64,000 bases of DNA from Micromussa lordhowensis. Taxonomy: Eukaryota > Cnidaria > Anthozoa > Scleractinia > Lobophylliidae. A model generated the notes under the pieces. The model was given only the letters and a program-made list of their open reading frames with translations, searched no databases and had not been told where the DNA came from. The stretch is from the NCBI GenBank assembly GCA_964020085.1, contig OZ026609.1:594701-658700 (forward strand), in the 5' to 3' direction. Made by a program: the position numbers and the translations under genes. Shown here piece after piece: positions 25,901-39,200 of this stretch (the first letter of the stretch is position 1; each line of letters starts with the position of its first letter).

Positions 25901-28900
25901 CCATGCCCTTACTTTTTTCTTTCTTATTTTGCTTGTTTAAGCCAAGATTATATTTTGGCCTTGAGAGAAATTTCGTGTTTTGAGATCCAACCATTTTTCT
26001 GCAGAACACCGCATTTTCAACAGTGTACTCAGTAACAACATCCGCCAAGCAATAAGCTACACGTCTGTGTCCGATGGAAGCGATCAGCGACCTCGCTTCA
26101 CAACAGAACGTTGTAAGATCACTAATACTCCTGCATCTCCATTAAACGTGCCTCAAAAGAGCACTATTTTCTTGGAAATCCAAGACAATAATTTTACATT
26201 TGCTAACAACTTCGTCTTTGGAAACCGTTTGGGTGGAATTCAAGCGCGGTTGGGACGAGGCGACGGAACAAGCTTACCAAGAAGCTTAATATACGGCAAT
26301 ACGTTCATCAGTAATGCAAACGGTACAATACTCATAGATGAAAGGAAAGAGTCAAAACCCAATAACAGCTTTGTTTACATTGTGGACAACGCGTTTGGAA
26401 GTAACCTGGGTTATGGTAGCACCATAAAGCTTTCTGAAATACAGAGCGAAATCGTAAACAACTTTTTCTACAACAACTCAGGATTACACTCCATCGAATA
26501 CGACTTTACTAATGTTTGGTCCAAAGAACAGAAGTGTGAGTCAAACACGTTTTATCTTAACAAAGGTCTTGGAGAAAACTTTGGTGTAACTATCGTGTCC
26601 AACGGACCAATGGGATACCACAGCAACAACTTGAAGAATCCGTCCAATCTTTACGAGTTTAGTTCAACGGCACAAGCGGTTTCTGACCCGATTGATGTTG
26701 CACGGAACTGGTGGGGCGTTGGAATAGAGTCTTCAGTTGGTTCGCGAATTTACGAGAAAGATGACGACTACAGAGTAGCCGCGGTGAAGTATAAACCTTT
26801 CAAAAAGCTGCCGCCGAGAAACATCTTATCCAGTGAGTAAAATAACGGAAAAGGAAACTTAAAAAGTATTTTTTTAACTAAGGGAACATATGCAAGTGTA
26901 CACTAGGATTTAGTAACACTCCAGGGCCGGATTGTTCGAAAGCCGGTTAACGCTAACCCAGGATTAGAAGTTAACCGAACTATTAATTTTTCTTGTATAA
27001 AAATGTTTTGTTTAGTTTGAGACTATTCAAATTCAAAAGAGAAGCCTAATCAATATAGACAGAAACCTCTCCAAAAGGTTGCAAACTGCAATCAAAATTC
27101 TCGCTATTCCTGGGTTAGCTTAATCGGGCTTTGAACTACCCGGCCTAGTAAGATAAGCTTAGCTATGAACAACATATAGAATTTCTGATCACTTGTTCTT
27201 GCATTCGTAGTCAAATGACTCATTATGCCTACCTGAATTATAGCTTATCACTCTTGTTCCGTTATTTTGCAGTTGGCTGTCCCGCTGACTGGCTGATTGA
27301 AGAATCAACGTGTTTTGTGTTTAGAAGTGGAAGTAGGACTCTAAGAGAAGCCAGGGATTATTGCCAGGTATGCAATTCACTAACCCACTTGATATCTTAC
27401 TTGCCTGAATCTCATACCATGAGTTCAACTTCAACTTTCAACTTCATTTAAAGAATAGCTGTTAATACAGAACAATAAGGACTGGTCCGCAAATAGCATT
27501 TGCTAATCTAGGCGGAACAGTCACACTACAAGAGTACAATGAAAATAATAAGTAATTACTAAATTTACTTGCACAGATTGTATCAACTTAAATCATTGTT
27601 AAATCGTTAACACAATAACAAGTTCAGTGACTCTTACAAGGTATGTTTGAATAAAGAACTCAAGTTCTATTTATACGTTCTTAGAGCAGAGGTAATTTGG
27701 GAAATATCAGTATAGTCATCGTGCTTCTTAAGAGTCTCAAGAAGGAAACAGTGGAGTTTCGTTTGGAAGTGTTGTTTTGGGAGCTCTCTTAATGATCATC
27801 TTTCGACAATGATATGTCGCCACGTTTGACTTTCGCATTTTTCTTCTATTTAAAGTACTATGGAGGACATGTGGCATCGCCTTTTATACCAGATGATAAG
27901 GAATTTATCAATATGGTGATAAAGACTTCAAGACCAGATGGAAAACAACCTGTGTCTATATGGGTGACAACGGAAGATGACTTGGTATGTGTTCACATTA
28001 AAACCAGAGACATACAGAGTCTGTAGATAAACATTCCTTGAAGATGACCAAATCTATCATAGAAATTATGTGTAAAAGACAACTAAGAAACGTAAGTGCT
28101 GATTGGCCAAAAGAACACCATTTCATACAGGTTTTATTAATGTTTTGTTTCAACAGGAAGAGGAGAGCGGTGGAGAGCAAACAAGCCCGCAGTGTACAGT
28201 GATGACAAACAACAGAATTCAAAAAGTAGTTCCATGCAACAGTCTTTATCCTTTTGTCTGCACAAGAACAGCTGGTAGGTGAAATGAGGTGAACTCGCCA
28301 AACTCCCATTTCTTGTGCCTCTGGATGATTAAAGAAGTCAAGTCTTCACGACTCGTTACAAACCGATTTCATATTCAGTGCATTTTAGTTTTTGAGGGTC
28401 TTGATAGTAGAAGGCAAGTCAAGAATTTCAAGTAAACGACAAAACTTTTAAGTTTAAAAGACATGTACATGTTTCGACAGATTCGGCTGTCATCTTCAGC
28501 TGATTGATTTACAAAGCATTGAAAGTAAAATTTATAATAAGTAGAAAAATGCTAATTGTGACAATCCTCTTTGAATCAACAATTACACCATGTAAATCTA
28601 AAACTATCCTTATGATTCTCACAATTTCACGCTTAGGGTTGTCACAATTAGCATTTTTCTACTTATTATAAATTCTACTTCCAACGCTTTGTAAATAAAT
28701 GATGACAGCAGAATCTGTTGAAACATGTCTTTTAAAACTTTACAGTTTTGCCGTTTACTTGAAATTTTAGTTCCTCAATTGTAACTCTATGATTCCTATC
28801 TCCTTTAGTTATCCGCTGTCCAAATGGCTGTTTTCACAATGGTGACTGCGTTGGTGCCACGTGTTTCTGCTATCGAGGCTGGACTGGTCGCGACTGTTCT

Positions 28901-31900
28901 CAGTTCCACTGCAAAGATATGCACAACTGCTCTGGCAATGGCCAATGTGTGGGACCAAACGTGTGCAAGTGCATTCCTGGATTCATTGTAAGTTTGGCAC
29001 TCTAGTAAGATAAGCTTAGCTATAATTATAAAATAATTGAGCCACTACGCGCCCTCTCATTGGTCGATAGGTGTGTTTACATGAGAGTATGTAAACACGG
29101 TTGTGACGTTTTAGATTCGGGCGTATTTTTGAGAATCATTTTATAAAAGAAATAGAGCACTTTTTCCGTTTTTATACAGCCTCATCTAAACACTCGGAGG
29201 GTTGGGAGAATTCTCGAAAGTTATGCAAACCCGAGACGTAGTCGAATTCTCTCAACCCTCATCGTGTTTAGATGAGGCTATATAAACATGGAAAAAGTGC
29301 TCTATTTTTTAAATATAAATGTTCTGATTACTTGTTCTTGTTTTTTCTCGATCTTGTCACACACGTTACCTTCCTTCTGCTTATTAATTGTTTTTGACAT
29401 TGCTTACCTCTCAAGAGTGAGCCAGGCATATTTACCTAGCGGGCCAAGGTACCAAAAATGCGGTTAAAACGAAGCTGGTTCTGTATTCTGAGTTCAACGA
29501 GCTTTCTATACCACAACTCCCAGACTTAAGTCGTGTTATGTAGATAGTAAACTTGTCCACCTCCAGAAAGTTTTCACTGTTGTATTTATTTGCAGTATTG
29601 GATTCAGATTCGATGTAGGTCCAAATTTTAAAGAGTTTGTTAAATTTTCCACAGTGCTATTTGAATTGGTAATTACCACGGAACGAAGCCTTGCAATCAG
29701 ACCGAGCTTCTATTGCCTTTGATAAACAAAGCATTTGTTCTCTCTCAGGGTCGAGGTTGTTCCTACTCTTACTGTACCAAGTTTCAGCGCTGTTCGACTT
29801 GTTCCCAGGACTCAGCGTGCGGCTGGTGCGACAGCTCACAGCAATGTATGCCGGGTACCTCTGTTGGGCCTTATGCCAAGCAGTGTCCAGACTGGTTTTA
29901 CTATACTTGTTATACTATTGGCAGCGTTAACCATTGTTCCAACAAAATACAGGTAAATGTTTGTGCTTATTAACAATTCGGGCTCGAAGCAGAGGTCTAG
30001 AGATTGGCATTTTAAGGAAAGAATCAAAGATGGTCTGATAAGATTAGAAATGAAAAGGTTCTTATTGGTATGCCTAGTTTCACCGAGTTGCATCTGGGCT
30101 TTCAAGTAACAGTAAAGTATATTATTAGTCTACATCGATGACCGCAATGGCCACCTCGATGAACACTGTTTTTGTTGTTTTACAGAGGGTCGACTGCACC
30201 AACAGACAATGTAACGGCACTCAAGAGACCACTACCTCAGAGTCGTGCCAGAAGTGTGAAGATCTAGAGAAGTGCTACAATTTTGTGGTGAGTTTCCCGC
30301 AACATTAACGACTGTATTGTGGTAAGAACGGTGGCCCAACCAGCTAATGGATTAGTCATGGTCTGCCAACCTAAATATGGCAATGTTGCCCTTGTCCTGT
30401 TTTTGGGCAAGGCAATTTATTTTCCAAGTTTCTTTGTCCACCACGGTGCACCTGACATTAAATCCAGGGAGTTACCGTCCTTGTCACCCTGAGGTCCGGC
30501 CTCCGGGGACAAGAATAAGGATTTACCTGCAGTGGACTAGCATTCCATCCAGGAGCAGAAGAATTTTCCCAGTCATCTGTCTAGAAAATCAGGACTTAAG
30601 CATCCCAACAAGGACAGCCGCAATATTCCCAATCGCTTCAATATATGGACGGAAGCTTTGGGACTAAGGGCAATATGCCACCTAACTCCTTTATTAGCCT
30701 GGGTGCTTGTTACGTACTCGGCGTGGAATACCATGTTCCTGAAATTCAAAATTTTCTACAGCTAAAGAAGGTTTGTTGATACCTTTACAGGAAAAGGGCA
30801 GATGCAGAGCATGGAATGAAACTCGTTGTCCTCATGGTTTAGTCCAAGTTGATTACACAGATCCAAACAGAATAAACAGCACTCTAATAAAGAGCAACGT
30901 CAAAGTCATCGATCCTAACACCACAATCATCTACAGCTGTCCCGTCCTCCTTCCTGGTCAAGACGATGCAACGTCGGTATTCGTTGCCCCTAGAGATCTG
31001 GGAATCAAAGCTGGCGACGTGCTTTCTAGCGCGCAAGCGGGCGGCGTTATGCACAAAGTGAATGACACAACAATCGCAGGCAAGATTTACATGACTAAAA
31101 TAGTAACTAACACCCTTTACTCTAAGGTTGGTGGCTTTGATATTTTAATTTACGGTGCTCATTGAAACTACGGAGCTCATGAGATGGAATTAGAACCCAA
31201 AATGCAAGGGTTTTATAACTAAGAGCCTTGACTTAATTCCGCTGTTCCTTTGAACAACGTACCTTTCATTTTCTCTGTTCGTTCTGGAGCCTTCATGGAT
31301 TTCTTTGGAACAACAAATGTTTCTATTTTCACAATCTACAGGGCCTTATACGATAATAGTTGGCACGCCTTCTAAGATTGAGGACGTGATTCAGTACGCC
31401 GATTTTACTCAGAAAGTTTCTGCAGTTGAACTAGTTGATGACACAACGCTGGACGAAGAACCAAACTTAGATGATTTGTATAGTCTCATGGATGGGAATA
31501 TTCAGTTGAACGACACTGATCTTCATGTGTTACCAGCAGGTGAGTTTCAAATGTATTTAATCCAAATTTTCTTCACCAAATTTAGACACGTATTGTTCCA
31601 GTTTGTACGGAATCTATTTCTCTGACTCACAAAGAAAATCTGTTCTTCAATTTCACTTCAACGTGAAGCAATAACAGACTGATCAAAGCATCACGGTTCA
31701 CTTGGTAGTTAACTGAAAGTACCACTTCATTATTTCCAACGCCATTTCAATGAAAAGCCACTCAATGTAAGATTGATTGTTGGTTACCTAATTGAGGTTG
31801 CTTTACATCTGTATCCTCCTTGCGTTTAACAAACTTACAAATAAAGCAAGTGTTATGGAATTGTCCGACTCAACGTTTGATAACATGAAGGGCAAACTTT

Positions 31901-33816
31901 CTGTATTTATCAATCTGTTGATCAATTCATCTTGAATTTGACTTTTAGGCACTTCAGTTTTCAAGTGCGTAGGACACATTTACAAAGTGGACGACGATTT
32001 CGTAACCTCTCAGTTTCTGGTGATAAACAAAGACCACGCAATAAATGTTAGACCAGGAGATGTAGTGGTATCTGCACAGAGTCATGGATTCATAGAGATG
32101 GTTGTTAAAGTCAATCAAACCTCTGATATGATTTTCATGGAAACAGAACTTGAGAGGTGCACGGAGAACTCTACCTGGACACACAAGTAAGGGCACGAGG
32201 GGAAACACTTAAAAGCTTTACCCAAAACCTAAAGGATATTGTCTTGATGTATATGTATCATATGACTGTCAAAACTAACTTTTTGATAAGCACGTGGCAA
32301 CAATTTATGATGATTAAAATGTGAAGTTTGAAAGCAATGAGTAGGATTTTTTATTGAAAGGGAACTTGGTCAATTGTCTAGATAGGCCTCTCCTTGGAGT
32401 TCTTCTTTTAATGGAATACCTTGCTTTGGCGGTGAATATGGGGTACTAATTTTCGAGCTTTTTCGTTACTTTTCTGCTGTTCCATAAAGCATATAGTTAT
32501 TGAGAAAGGGCCGTTGTTGCTTGTCTGAGTATCGATCGTTCACCTCCGCAAGATAGATAGTGCTGATCTTAACACAATTTACAGTAGGTTTCTCCTTGTT
32601 CCTTTTAGGTTTAAGCCTCGTCTGCAAGGTTCACCATCTGACAATGACGTGGTCTGCACCGGTGGTGATAACAGTTATGGATTAATAATAACTGAAGCTG
32701 ACGGTGAACAGCAACAAATATCAGTTAACGATTCCATCATAGGAAGAAGCAGTAATCCCTTTATCGCAAAGGTTAGGAACGTATTCATATCTGAAATAGA
32801 GTAAATATCATGTCGCGCTAAGCTTAACTGAAGTGATTTGATGTAGTAAAATTACTCTCAGCTAAAATGGCACAATTATCCAGTCAGAACTCGCAATAAA
32901 CTTTTGCCGATAAGCGTGGGAATCAAAACACGATTGATTATAACGGTTGAATCAGTAGAAGTATGGCATGTGTCTCTAGAGTGCGCTTCTTGATATGCTT
33001 ACTCGTTGCATTTTTCTTGTAACATTTTGTGTGTGTGGCTGCTATTTGTATCTGCGAGGTGCATCTAGTCAGTAGCATGTATGCATAGGCTGGTCATCTT
33101 CCTCTGCTTAGCATTAGCGTCAAGAACTAGCACCGTGTTTATTCAGATTGTGTTATGACGTAATCACAAATTTCCGTTCCTTCGAACGTTAAAATTAGTG
33201 ATAACTCCAATCACTTCAAGCTTAAGCGTCGGAACAGCCAGACTAATTTCCGGCTTCTCCATGCCAGTCCCTAAGATTGCAATTCTTGTTCCTCGAGTGT
33301 AATCATTTTGCACTGTTTCTAGGTGGTGGAATCACATGTGACCGAGGAATTTATACTGATCGAGGTTCTTCCAGTTCAGTCTGTTTTAAATGGTACAGCT
33401 GTTACCGTCGTAAGTTTGGACCAACTGCACAAGGAACACAGAAGGCACAAGAGGCAGATCGACAAAGACACATTAAGATTCAGGAAGACTCATCGGGCGG
33501 AAAATAAAGTATCGGTAAGTGTAGAAAGTTAATGCGGAATGACCGAAATCTAAGGAATGAATCGAATGTACACGGTCTACAGATCGGTCAGCCAGTTGAT
33601 CGGTCGATTGTGTGATGGAGTCACTGAATCACCCAGAGACGGACTGATTGGCTTGAAGACGGACCGACTCACTAACGCACTTGCCACCGACCCGCCGACC
33701 TTTCGATGCGTCAGACCAGCTGGCCGTCTGGCTTACTGACGGACCGTCGGATAGCTGGCTGGCTGGCTGCAGGCTGGACTGCCAGTCTAATCAACAGGTC
33801 CCAGTTGATCAAAGGC

Positions 33817-33851
<35 letters not shown>

Positions 33852-33888
33852 GTGGATAAGTGTTAACAAAAAAAACCGCGCTATCCAC

Positions 33889-33925
<37 letters not shown>

Positions 33926-35414
33926 TTTCTAACAACCCGGCCAGATCGAGAGCCAGACTGATTGGTTGGCTGAAAGATGCTCTAGTTCGCTAATTAGTTG
34001 ACCTGCTCTCTTTTGTTTTCACTTTTAGATTGCTCGCGGAAGGGGATACATTAATGTCCAACAGACGTTCAAGATGAATGCGGACTTTATCGTTTCCATG
34101 GGAGTGTTCACCGACAGGGATGCGAATGGTGAACTTATCATCACAGACGCGTTGTTTGGTTTGGAGATGGTAGGTGAAGTCATCTACAATGTGGATGTGC
34201 AGATTGGAATCGAAGTAAGGTACGTGACTAAAACATGTGACAGAAGGATGCGATGGTTATCGTCGTAGTTTGGTCACCTTCAGTTGTTTTACAGTTGCTC
34301 TCCCTCTTTGTCATTCTCGCGTCGTTGCATTTACTGTTTTCTTCGTCGTCCTTATCGATTCAATTATCGATACAATTGTAGACATGAAGCGTGCCGTGAA
34401 AATCTTTATAACGTTTATGTCGTTTTCTCTCTGTTTTTCTTTGCAGTCGCGAATATGAAGTGAAATCGTGGAAAATTCTTCGTCCAGTTCAGATAGGACC
34501 AAACTTTTGCATCCCTATCACTGGTGTGTGTATACCATGTGCCTTCTTCCTGGAAGCAAACGGCAACGCAGTCGTAAAAGTTGTGGTAAGTTCTGGTAGA
34601 AGGTTTTGCTCACTCCTTTTTTTTCGCTTACGCTTGTGGAAGGCGCGGTGCATGGCTAGCTTGATGGCGAGCGCGTTGGATTCCAACCTCGTTCCCAGAG
34701 TCCTCTCCCACTCGGCCCCTGGGAACGAGGTTGGTTGGACTCCGGATCGAGCGGTCCTGGTGTACACCTGTGAGGTATTCTTGGAATTGATGTACTTTTG
34801 GATATCTCAAGGAAATTTTGGACCTCCATGTTTGTTCAAATTGGTGGAAAAGAATTCTCAGTGATAAAGCTGATTCTAAGGAGACTTCAAAAACTGGACG
34901 TAGTGAGAAATCGAATTGAATTTGAACAAAATAGGATTACATGTACGATTGGCTGTTGTAAGATCAACGTGTTCGATGCGACTCATTTGCTTTCCAGCTC
35001 GGATAAGACGTAGTCATTATTCCAGATGTAGGTACGGGTGGAACAGGGCACTCCTTCCTTCCGTGTTTCCATCGATTCCTGGTAACTTTTTCTACATCCG
35101 CTGACCAGTATATAAGGCGGTGGCAGTCGCTTGCACCCAAGTCGGAAAAGATTTATTCGCCAAGTGATTTGTTTCTGTGGCAATGTTTCTTATACGTGGA
35201 TCATTTCTGGACGGTCGACAGCGTGTGGTTTTTAGCTTTAAGTTCTCGCCGGCTGTTAACTGAACCAATTCAATGCTGTTCAATGGAAGTAGCGCTCTGT
35301 ATCAGTATGATTGACATGAACGTAACACCAGGACACATGTCGCGTTTGAGCTCACGATTATAGGGGAAAGACGTCAAAGTGCATCGTCCTCGATTCGATT
35401 GTAAGGGAAAGTCT

Positions 35415-35445
<31 letters not shown>

Positions 35446-35489
35446 TCTTTATTTAAACTCGGTTAAAAATCTTCAGTTACACTAAGTAT

Positions 35490-35523
<34 letters not shown>

Positions 35524-36243
35524 CTCTAGTGCGCACGCTATTCATTGGTCACGCGCGTGCCACGTCATTTTCAAGCGCGCGCACCGAGTCGAAAACTTAA
35601 CAAAATATAGAGCTGATGACCTTTGCGTTAACTTGGTGTGCGAATATTTTTGTTGGAAGCTCGGTGACCCCCACTTTTTTTTCGGCAGATCACTTCCTTT
35701 TTTAACTCTCTACATTATACTAAAAAACCAAAAAAATCTGTGTGTGGGAAGTTGTAATTATTTGTCATATACTATTAAAAAAGGGTCGAATTGGTACATG
35801 GAGACAGGTGTGCGTGACTTAGAAGTTGTCTCTTTTAAGGCTAATTCTAGCAGATTTAATGACATATGTAGCAAAGATCTATCAATTAGGCCTATATAAG
35901 CCGTGTTAAACACTCATAGCTTAGAGATGATTCTTCAACTTAAATATATGCCGATAGTAATGAATCCGGCCAGAATCGCCTCGAATGACTGAGAGTCGTA
36001 GAAATGCTATGGTCTGAGCTACGCTTTATCTTGAAAACGAGTTCGGTGACCCCCGATTTTTTTTACGTTTTTTATCTAATCTTATCATTTTCTACCGTCA
36101 GTCAAAGTTTTAAAAAAATCTGTGCGTGGGAAGTTTTTGGGCGCGAACGTCCTTAATTACAATCATTTTATAAAAATTAAAATGACTATAAAAAACTGGT
36201 TTACAAGATTGCCGAGTGGGAATCGAATGTTTCAAGTGCGCGG

Positions 36244-36288
<45 letters not shown>

Positions 36289-39200
36289 TTTTCAGGAAGA
36301 GAATTCCATAGTAGGGCACCGCTATAGCCAAAGCTGCGTTTCAAATAGTCAGTACGCGGCTTGGGCAAGTTTAACTTACGGAAAGAATTACGCAAGTCAT
36401 AGTCTGTATGCCGCTCACTGAATAAATCGCGCAAGTACACTGGGGCTAGCCCGTTGAGGGACTTAAACATCATTGTAGCTTTCTGCTTTCTTCTTCTTAA
36501 TGATAGCCGGTCCCACTTCAAAGTTTCAAGAAGCAGGCTTGAGTTTGCCTCATACTTGGCTTGCAGAATAACCCTAGCCGCTCGGTTTTGCAATTTTTGC
36601 AGTTTTTCACATAGATAAGAACTCAGTCCATCCCAAACGGGGGCACAATAATCGAAATGAGGTTGGATTAAAGCGTTATATATTTGTACTGCAGTGGACT
36701 GAGAAATTAGGGACCTAATGCGCCTCAGAGCGCCTATTGCCGAGGATATTTTTCTGCATAGTTCTTTGACGTGATTGGACCATGAAAGTCGGTCATCGAT
36801 AATTAAACCTAATGATTTAGCATGCTCAACTCTGCAAATTGGATGGTCATCTAATTGGATATTAATTTCACTACAATTTTCTGCAAGAAGTTTTTGACGA
36901 GTACTAATCACCATAAACTCAGTTTTCGCGATGTTTAAACTAAGCTTATTTGCTTTCAGCCAGCTATAAAGGTTAAGTTCAGTATTGGTTGCTTGTTCGA
37001 GTTCGGCAAAAGTGTAACCAGGGACGGTGATGTTAGTATCGTCTGCAAACATTTTTGCGCAGGATATATCGAGGCAATTAGGAAGATCATTGATATATAC
37101 TAAAAAGAGCAGAGGTACATACTATGGTGGCCCATGACTGCCATAGCAATTTTGCATATTTTTATTACATTTTTTCCTCAAAAAATAGTTTTACTCAGTT
37201 AAAAAACATAATAAAGTTAAGTTACATTTGTTTTAATTTTAAACTAAATTAACATAAAATGAAATAAATTTAAAATTGAAATCAATTTCAAATCAAATTA
37301 AAAGCGAATTTAATATAAAATAAATTAAAAGTAAAATTGAAATCAATTTGAAATTAAATTGAAAGCAAATCCACAATGAATCACACATTATTCTCTTTTT
37401 TAATCAAAAGAAAAAAAAACGAAATATCCCCATGGCCCAGGGCTGCCATAGACCAGCATGCTTTGCGAAAGTACGCAATGGCCGCCAGAACGCGCAACAC
37501 GAGCTGGATGGAAGATCGTGACTTAAAGGAAGAGCTTCAAAAGTATGTTCGCCAAGGCCTTAAAAGAGATGAGATTCTAAACTTTATGGAACGAGATTTT
37601 GGTGACTACGCTTGGAGCTTGCGAACCCTTGATCGAAGAATGCGGCATTTCGATATTCGCTACACGAATACTGATGTCACGGTTGAGGAAGTTAAATCAG
37701 CAGTTCGAAAAGAACTTGATGGGCCAGGCAAACTTTTGGGCTACCGAGCCATGCACAACAAGTTAAGGCAAGAATATCTACTAAACGTTCCAAGGAATTT
37801 GGTACATGCCGTAATGTTTGACCTTGACCCAGAGGGACTTGAATCTCGATGTCCAACAGTAAAGAAGGGAAAGGCGAAAGGTCATTTCTCAACAAAGGGA
37901 ACCAACTGGGTACACTCGATGGACGGACATGATAAGCTCATGGGCTATCAGAACAGCACTTTTCCTTTAGCTATCTATGGTTCTATCGACACAGCTAGCA
38001 GAAAAATTCTTTGGCTTAAGATTTGGACTGGAAACTCGGATCCTAAAAGGATCGCGCGCTGGTATTTAGAGCACTTGTATGAAAAAAGGGCAATTGCGTC
38101 CCACATTAGAATCGATAGAGGAAGTGAGACTGGAATTATGGCGACAATGCACTCGTACCTTCGTCAATCCAATGGTGACATGAATCCTTTTGACACTGTC
38201 ATATATGGGCCATCAACTTCAAACCAGGTATGTCATGATTTCAGAATAATGATATTCTATAGGACGTACGAAATTTGTAAGGTATCTTAGTAATTTTTTT
38301 TAAACAAACAGATAGAACGGTGGTGGAAGGAACTTCATGAACGGCTGGAGAAGTATTTTAAAGAACAACTAGCTGGGCTCAAAGGTGAAGGATATTATAA
38401 TCCTCACGATGAAGTCGACAGGTACATGTAAATTTTTATGTACTGAGAAAAGGTGTCTACCCTTTAAATTAGTTCTTCTCCACTACGTAAAACGCAGTTA
38501 ACTATCAATACTGTGCGAGGATTCCTTTTGAGCTTTTATATACATTATCATACTATAGACTTCCTTTTCCTCCACAGGAAGCTTCTATCGTACTTACTAA
38601 TTCCTGTTATCCAACATCAACTTGATGTATTTCAAGAAACTGTCTGGAACAGTCACAGGATCCGCACACAAAAGAACACTGTGTTACCTGATGGAGTTCC
38701 TGACCACATATACAACTTTCCTGAAGAGTATGAGCTAGAAGAGTGTGGTAAACATGCTTTCCCTTATTGAATGTTGTTGTTGTTTCTTTCCTTTTTTGCA
38801 GTGGGGTGGGGGGGGGGGGGAAGGGAGGGGGCGAGCACAGACCCTCATTAACAAGGGCCTTTATTATGGCCAGACGAGACAATAGGTAAACAACACAAAC
38901 AATGCACCTGGTCCTAACAACAAAAGGGATGTAGTTTAACAAGAACGAATCAAAACAGAGGTTTTAAAGAGGTGCAGGCCATCTCAGGTGGGGGTGGGGG
39001 TGGGGGATGGATACTTACCATATTTCTTTGATTTTTACAGGATTCCCAGTCACAGAGGAACAGTTGAGAGACGTTGCTCAACATTCAGGGGTTTTAGAAA
39101 TTGATGACGACTACATTGAATCTGAGTTTGCACAGGTCAAGACTACAAACTAAAACTACATGGCAGAGGTCACAATCCTCTCCAATTAGGGGGTCAAAAT

